Positions 58,291-64,000 of a stretch of 64,000 nt of DNA are shown in pieces. Made by a program: the position numbers and the translations under genes. Location of the stretch: NCBI GenBank assembly GCA_022496185.1, contig WTXG01000001.1, positions 682,001 to 746,000 on the forward strand. The letters are read 5' to 3'. Each line of letters opens with the position of its first letter. The stretch's first letter is position 1. This DNA comes from Multifurca ochricompacta (taxonomy: Eukaryota > Basidiomycota > Agaricomycetes > Russulales > Russulaceae). The notes under the pieces are model-generated. The model was not told the origin of the DNA. It ran no database searches and saw only the letters and a list, made by a program, of their open reading frames with translations.

Positions 58291-59013
58291 ATGACTGTCA
58301 AGCAAGCGATAATCCACGAGACTTCAGCCCAGCATTCTTCAAAGGCGGAAGTTTGTAATATCCAGACCTCATCTGTCAGGCAAAATCCCACTTCCGATAT
58401 TTCTTTAAGTCTCCGAATAGCCGAGCAAGAGCGTAGCCACTGGAGAGATTGGTCTCCCAGCCTGGTTTGTTTTTGGCGTAGAGGGCTGGAGGCTGCCGAA
58501 AGGGGCGAAGAAGCCGAACCGATGCATGAGTTTCTGGACAGACTGGAGGAGGAATTGGCTGAGAAAGGTATCCAAGATCGATGGGGTACATCTCCGGTCG
58601 ATGGATGGGGATGGGGCACTCCTGCTGAAGACTGGACTCCCGCTCCAGATGTATGGGCGTCCTCATGGAACAAGCCCATCGCCAAGGTGCCATCTAGTGT
58701 AAAGCACGTACGTCGTCGAAGGGAGGATAGCAGCATCACAAGCGTGCATCGGGAAGGCAATGCGTTCGATCGCAACGATGCCCATCAAGATGATAACGGC
58801 GGTAATGATGCCGCATTCGTTGAGGACTTCCTTCAGTGCCATGCTGTTGACGCGCGTCGCGGGGAGAGGATGAGAATGTTCTATGATGTTTGTGTCACAC
58901 TCACACACCCGGCCCGCATTTCTCAATCGCTGACTCATTTTTTATTTTAGATGCCTACAGACCAGAAAATCAGGAAAATCCAGGAGATAATACGTGACCT
59001 CCGTGAGGGGTGA
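58291..59013 (+). CDS. Small conserved hypothetical protein, 219 residues
   Basis: Not recognised. Exon 1 is 58291-58887 and exon 2 58951-59013; the donor is GAT|gtttgt, the acceptor tttattttag. The protein is acidic with Glu-rich helix HEFLDRLEEELAEKG, an aromatic block GWGWGTPAEDWTPAPDVW, and a short C-terminal helix DQKIRKIQEIIRDLREG. A long open frame also exists on the minus strand (58116-58775), so the strand is not certain; the clean splice on the plus strand and the protein composition favour this call. Confidence 0.55.
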
Positions 59014-59336
59014 GATAACAGTTACCTAAGGTCTCCTTGGGCTTGGGCTATTGGGTCAATTTTGTACCATTGCCATGCCATACGTATTATATATTACACA
59101 TTACGCTCAGGAGGCTCAGCTATCTTCAGAGGCTATACGGAGGCAGCAGCAGCACAGCTTACTGCGCGCGGGCGGGACTCTCGGGCGAGTGAGGCTATGG
59201 CACCACGTGACAAGGAACTTTTATAGTGCGAGGGTGTGAGGGTGTGAGTGGTGTTGACAGTCACTCTTATCTATCTATCTCTCTCTCTTTCTCTCCTCTC
59301 TCATCACCTCTCATCACCCACAACACACATCATATA
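59014..59336 (+). promoter_or_regulatory. Upstream region of the WW-domain gene
   Basis: 323 nt with a CACGTG at 59204-59209 and a long CT-rich tract ending at the start codon (about 59265-59336). Confidence 0.5.
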
Positions 59337-60163
59337 ATGAGCTCAGAACAACTCCCCCTCCCATATGGTTGGGTCCAAGAATTCGACCCGAGTACAAATC
59401 ATCCATTTTGGGTTTGTTCCTTTTCTTCCCCCCTCCGGCCCCCTTCTCTACCCATCCCTTTTGTTAACCCATCGTTTCCAGGTGGACACAAAAGCTGATC
59501 CGCCCCGTGCGATATGGACACATCCTTATGAGGATGAACAATACCTTCGAGAACACCCAGACGCTAGGGAGAAATTAGGCAGCCTTTCACAACATCGAGA
59601 TTCAAAAGAATCTGGCTCTTCCAAGCCTGCACGCCGTCATTCTTTCAACGGTCATGAGAGTGCCAGCATGGTATCGGACGATCATCTTGCTACCCCGATT
59701 CTACCAAGAAAAGAAACGAGAAGCGAGGGTTCTTTGGTAAGCTCAAGGATAAGGCCATCGGTACCAAAGAAGAACGCGAAGCATACAAGAAGGAGCAAGC
59801 GAGAGTACGTGTAACAGCGCTTCTCTCAGCCCTTTTTAGAAAAACTAATAACCACTGGCCTAGATTGCGAGTGAGAGACAGCGGCAGCGTGTCGAGATGT
59901 TCCGCGCACAGCAAGCATTCTATGCGCAACAGCAAGCTCTTTACAATCAGGGCCAGTATCCAGCAGGTCCTTCTCAGCAACGCTACGGACCACCACCAGG
60001 GAACCCACGCCTGATGTATGGCCCAGGATATGGTGGTGGTTACGGTTATGGTTATGGGGGGTACCCCCCGCCGCGCCAGAGCACTTCCACAGGTTCTGCT
60101 CTACCAATTCTAGGTGCCCTCGCCGGTGGTTTACTATTGGGTGACTTGATAGGGGGTTTCTGA
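59337..60163 (+). CDS. WW-domain protein with Gln- and Gly/Tyr-rich tail (one base short)
   Basis: The start is ATG at 59337. A WW-like domain is at residues 9-40: LPYGWVQEFDPSTNHPFWVDT and PRAIWTHPYED, with two Trp. A basic helical segment follows (KRGFFGKLKDKAIGTKEERE, with AYKKEQAR), and then a Gln/Tyr/Gly-rich tail with GYGGGYGYGYGGYPPP repeats and a hydrophobic end (LPILGALAGGLLLGDLIGGF). Exon 59482-59804 is 323 nt where it needs 324: an extra C at the C4 of 59693-59696 joins HLATP to DSTKKRNEKRGFF. As read, the frame runs on to a stop at 59812-59814. The hydrophobic tail may be a membrane anchor; function is unknown. Confidence 0.8.
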
Positions 60164-60415
60164 ACGCTTATGATATCTCATTTATATGTCTGGGATGGAC
60201 AACGTTGTTGTATATGTCGATCGTTGGTGTGTGTATGTTGGATAATGATGTTTTAGGTATATAATACTGTTATGTAAAGGCAAACCATCACTCCCTCTCC
60301 CTTGCCTGCTCACAACTCACGAAGTCGCCCCGCCAACACTCGGTCGCTATTGACATTGTCAGTTCGTCCTAACTAAAGATTAAAGAGATTATTCCATTAT
60401 AAAGTTACTCAGGCA
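60164..60415. other. Gap between WW-domain gene and TRAPPC8
   Basis: 252 nt, AT-rich around 60230-60290. No gene is seen. It should include the TRAPPC8 promoter. Confidence 0.4.
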
Positions 60416-63400
60416 ATGGCACCGCTCACACCTACTCTCCCGTCCTCGCTCAGCCCTCACATATGCATTATTTCATCTCCGGACCTAGCTGATCTTCTCT
60501 CCTCTTTCTCACTGCCCTCGTTACATCAGATCCTTCAGTCATTTTCTCCTCTTCCGCAGGGTAAGGTGCCTCATCTTCAAAGTGTAACTCCTGCCGACTC
60601 GCATGCACTCTCTAGTCACAACTAGGACAACGTCTTTGACGCCCGTGCCGCTCACATCTTTTGCCTTGCGCTTCTCAGACTTGGCAGAAATTGAAGAGGG
60701 ATGTCGTGAAGACGAAGAGCAACGTGCAGGAAGGACAATAGACTGGATCAGCGCTCGCATAGCAAGTAGATGCGCCAAGTGGATGGAAGACTGGGAGCGT
60801 ATAGAGACTGCCGCACTTGACAATGACAAACCTAACAATCTGAGGACCCCTTGGTGGAATGAGGTGCGTCAATGCGTGGAAGGAGACCACATTCCCTCCA
60901 AGTTTGAGGGTTGGAATCATCCCGTTGCAAGTATGTGCTTTCCCTGCCCACTTGAGACGAGAGTCCTAAATCCGTTTACAGTCTTATTGGCTGTTTCTAC
61001 CATGCTACCCAATCCACTGCAGACGTTAGCGCAACTCCATGCTCGTCCTTTAGACTTCCCTTCTTGGGTGGACAGCACCCATCTGCGGTATTCGCTGATC
61101 ATCCATCCGGAAAGTTCGCCCTTGTCAGACGAAGAGTGCGTAGTTTCCTCAACCCGTCTTCGTTTGCTTACTCCCTGAAGAGCAAACGCACTCTTTAACG
61201 CTGTTAAGAAGCAGTACGGGTTACATAGTTACCTACTTCCGTTGGCACTTTCCTCTCCACCACCACCACCCGTCCCTGTCCCGCTCCCGCCTCTGCGTCT
61301 GCCGCCAATACCCCAGTCAACATTACACACACCCGACCCTTCCACGGCTACGAAGTCCGATTCGGTCTCAGTTTCCAGTGCTAGACCTGAAGCAAATACA
61401 CTTCACATGAGCGAGCAGGACATTCAGCAAACCGCAAAGTTCGTCCGAGAATTCGTTTCCATGAGTCTTATACCTTGGATGGAAAGATGTGTTGCAGATT
61501 GGAACGAAAACGTGAAGCTGTCGCCTTCTCACTATTCGAACCACACGTTAATATGTGTGCGCTTCTAGTTCACCTCTACACGGCGGTTGCCCTCCCGCCT
61601 GTTTTCTTCCACCCGTCGTCTATTTGGTTCTGGGACGACATCGCCAGCGCCTATGCAGACTTCCGCTTCGTCAATTTCTCCAGTCTCACCAGGGATTCGG
61701 CCAGGATCGCAATCTTTAATAGCCAGCATCTCTGCGGGGGGGCGTCCTCCCCCAAGTCAGCAGAGGCGACTAGCAGAATTTGCCACTATTTTGGGTGACC
61801 TGAAGCTAGCGACCAACGTGTGGGAGGCACTCAGGAAGGATGGGAAAGGTGGATCGGTAGGATGTGCCAGTGTGTGCGAGAAAGAGAAGGTTACTCAGAT
61901 GTCTTGTTTTCAAGGAAATGCTTCCCCTACTCCTTTCTCCATCGCCCGCGTCAACCCTTTGCGTCACGCAGGCTCTCTCCGCAATTACATCCTCCGGTGC
62001 AGAAGCCTCAGCTTGGGCTCAGCTATGTGCACTTACATATGCTATACGCTGGGAAGTCAGTATAGATTTCTTGACAAGTCCCCTTGAGGGAGATAGGTGG
62101 CTCGTTTGGGCAGCTTCATCGGTGGGTGACATTGTGTGGCAACCTGAATCCTCTCAACATATTGACACATGGCCTTCATAGGGGGAGGAGCCGCCCTCTG
62201 CTCTTCTGCTCGCACAAGCCGCCCATCTGAGCTCTCGGAGGCAGACACACAGACGAGCTGCGCTCTGGTACCTCTTTGCTGCCAACCGGCTTGAGAAGTC
62301 TGGGATTGTGCGCCCGAATCTTTATTTTGTCTAGTATATTGCTGAATGGGTCGACTAGAAACCTCTCACCCTGTATTTTCTGCGCAAGGCACGCGAGCTT
62401 TATAAGACTTCTCCTGAGAAGAGTTTGTCACCTTCGTTTTGGGACGCTGAGGGGATCGATATGCAATCGTTAACTCGATTTGACGGAGTTCTCCCCGGCC
62501 TAGATTATGCGTTGGGTACGCTGACATACTTTTCGCGGCGCACATGAGACTAACACATCTTTGACAAGGGCGCCTGTATTACACCACTGGGGAGGTTCAG
62601 CGGGCTGTTCAATTCTTTTTATCATTATTAGAGGGACCTTCAGGACCTACTCCTTTATCAGATGATGCCCCAGAAATGTTCAAGGATCTCGCAATGGATA
62701 AGGTATTCTTGGAAGACTTTCGAGTCGCCTTCCAGGTGCTTCGCTCGATTTGTCTCCATGTCTAGCGTCTGACTCGAAGGGGCAGCACCTAAAAGACATA
62801 TCCGGTACAAATTTTCGAGCCACTGACTTGACGCTCCCAGTCGCACTCTTCAATCCTCGCTTCACTCGAGTGCGTTTACCCGGAGACGCAGTAGGTGGTG
62901 ACCCGTCGGCATGGCGGTCGCGAGAAGATAGTTGGACTTCGTTTGGAGAACCAGAGGCACAGAGATACTTCACCGCACGGGGAAGGCAACTGCCAATGGT
63001 GAGTATGTGGCGGTGTGCCTTTTTGATTGCTGAAAGTTGTGTAGAGGCATTCTGGGTGGACCTTGTTGTCCATAATCCGTTCAACTCGGAAGTAAATCTA
63101 TCAGACTTGACTGTCGTCGTAACGGGGCTTCTAGCCGGGTCTGATTGGGCCCCGGATCTCGTTGATGTCGAAGTTCTAGATGGTATCTCCCTAGACCCAA
63201 AAGAAACCCGTACAGTGAATATTTTTGGCTTGTCGGACCACGTACTTTGAACTGATCTCTCCGGTGTCAGATCCCATTATCAATACTGGCAAAGCAGCCA
63301 ATGACCCTGCAAATTACCCATGTTTCATATGTATTCCTTTCGCTTCTTCCTGCGATTGAGTCCTTAGTATCGCGAGGTCGAAGACTTCAAGATACGCTCT

Positions 63401-64000
63401 ATCAACGACAAAATAAGGTATACGCGGCTGATATCGTCGTCAAAGTCGAGGTTGAGGATGCTGCTCAACGTCTATCTGCTGAGTTTTTCGATGATGACCG
63501 ACTTGTGCTCTATCATGGGGAGTGCAGGCAAATGCGCATCTGGTTGTCGAATATCGGCACTCAGGCAATAGGAGATATTTGGCTGGTCGGTGGCGAGGAG
63601 GATGAATTCCGGGTTGAGGAACCTGGAGATCCCCGTCTTGGTGCGCGCCAGATGTCATTAATGCTCTGTCTGCGGTGCTCACGACACGCAGCCGAAGCTC
63701 CTACTCTTGGTTCTGAGTCCTTTAATTCTGACAACACTCTGCTGCCTCGAACACCTTATAGAATAGCATTGAGCACCGTGGGGAGCTGGTCGCTTCCCCC
63801 TGGTGCCAACTTCGAATTTCCCTTCGTGCTCCACGCGAATAAATTGGGCGAGCAAGAACTCTGTCTATTGCTCATTTTTCGAGAGGTTCGCTGTGATCTT
63901 CTGAGTGCAATCCATTCTTATCACTACGGCACATTTCTAGGGAGATGGTCAGGCATTTCACTGTGTTAGAATAGCACGTTTCTTCGAAGTCCGTCCCCTA
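60416..64000 (+). CDS. TRS85: TRAPP complex subunit 8 (Trs85), 3' end beyond window
   Basis: Subunit of TRAPPIII, a Rab1/Ypt1 exchange factor used in autophagy and ER-Golgi traffic. The start is ATG at 60416 (MAPLTPTLPSSLSPHICIIS). Recognised motifs in the Trs85 domain: ALRFSDLAEIEEG, RTPWWNEVRQCVEGDHIPSKFEGWNHPVA, ANALFNAVKKQYGLHSYLLPL (NALFNAVKKQYG is a family hallmark), AKFVREFVSMSLIPWMERCV, STRRLFGS and FATILGDLKLATNVWEALRKDGKG. The following exons give the long C-terminal beta and TPR-like part with QRAVQFFLSLL. It is cut by the right edge at 64000; some distal exon joins are approximate. Confidence 0.9.

Noticed and set aside
58116..58775. 219-codon frame on the minus strand
   Set aside because: It overlaps the plus-strand hypothetical gene, lacks clear splice context and its protein has an unlikely composition; kept only as a doubt in that entry.

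Overview
The window reads as nuclear DNA of a mushroom-forming basidiomycete (Agaricomycetes). The signs are dense genes on both strands, many introns of about 46-70 nt with GT..AG ends and CTNA-type branch sites, short intergenic gaps (as little as 77 nt), and families typical of this group: a KRE6/SKN1 glucan-synthesis protein, a membrane-anchored heparinase II/III-like protein, a multi-FAS1 membrane protein and a fungal LCCL protein. I see no tRNA, rRNA, transposon, CRISPR array or viral gene. Gene calls were made by joining exons so that splice phase and conserved family motifs agree. Product names rest on recognised protein motifs; no database search was run.

Layout. 1-1665 (-) Zn2Cys6 transcription factor, cut by the left edge; 2245-3045 (+) REEP/HVA22 protein; 3709-7863 (-) exocyst Sec3; 8009-9440 (-) ceramide glucosyltransferase; 9518-11000 (-) TatD nuclease; 11202-12811 (+) 3-ketoacyl-CoA thiolase; 13035-15543 (+) heparinase-like protein; 16006-17213 (+) Ser/Thr-rich membrane protein; 17726-19684 (-) Ima1 inner-nuclear-membrane protein; 19928-21172 (+) SNAPc subunit 1-like; 21527-23949 (+) KRE6; 24557-28118 (-) UBE2O-type E2; 28329-30067 (+) F-box protein; 30262-32256 (+) N-acetylglutamate synthase; 32451-34083 (-) unknown; 34435-35749 (-) mitochondrial carrier; 36110-38902 (-) FAS1 protein; 39084-44061 (+) Rav1/rabconnectin-3; 44232-45897 (-) Rab GDI; 46069-47748 (-) Myb-like protein; 47892-50269 (+) methylmalonate-semialdehyde dehydrogenase; 50401-51031 (-) low-molecular-weight phosphatase; 51125-52104 (+) SH3BGR-like protein; 52480-53723 (-) seipin; 53882-54529 (+) unknown; 54771-55472 (+) lipocalin-like protein; 55746-57879 (+) LCCL protein; 58291-59013 (+) unknown; 59337-60163 (+) WW-domain protein; 60416-64000 (+) TRAPP subunit 8, cut by the right edge.

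This is a housekeeping region rather than a biosynthetic cluster. Membrane traffic is well represented (Sec3, Rav1, Rab GDI, TRAPPC8, a REEP protein), as are lipid metabolism (ceramide glucosyltransferase, thiolase, carrier, seipin, MMSDH) and the cell wall or surface (KRE6, FAS1 protein, Ser/Thr-rich sensor-like protein, heparinase-like protein). I infer no functional cluster.

The striking signals are in gene structure. (1) The thiolase gene appears to contain an AT-AC intron whose removal exactly restores the family's GHPLGATGAR motif. (2) Three microexons of 7, 8 and 9 nt each encode part of a conserved motif. (3) Four GC-AG introns occur. (4) Eight places in seven genes are each one base short inside or next to a G/C run. 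In every case adding one G/C restores both the conserved protein and the exon phase, which points to a systematic assembly or sequencing error more than to pseudogenes. I did not find a convincing new multi-gene system.
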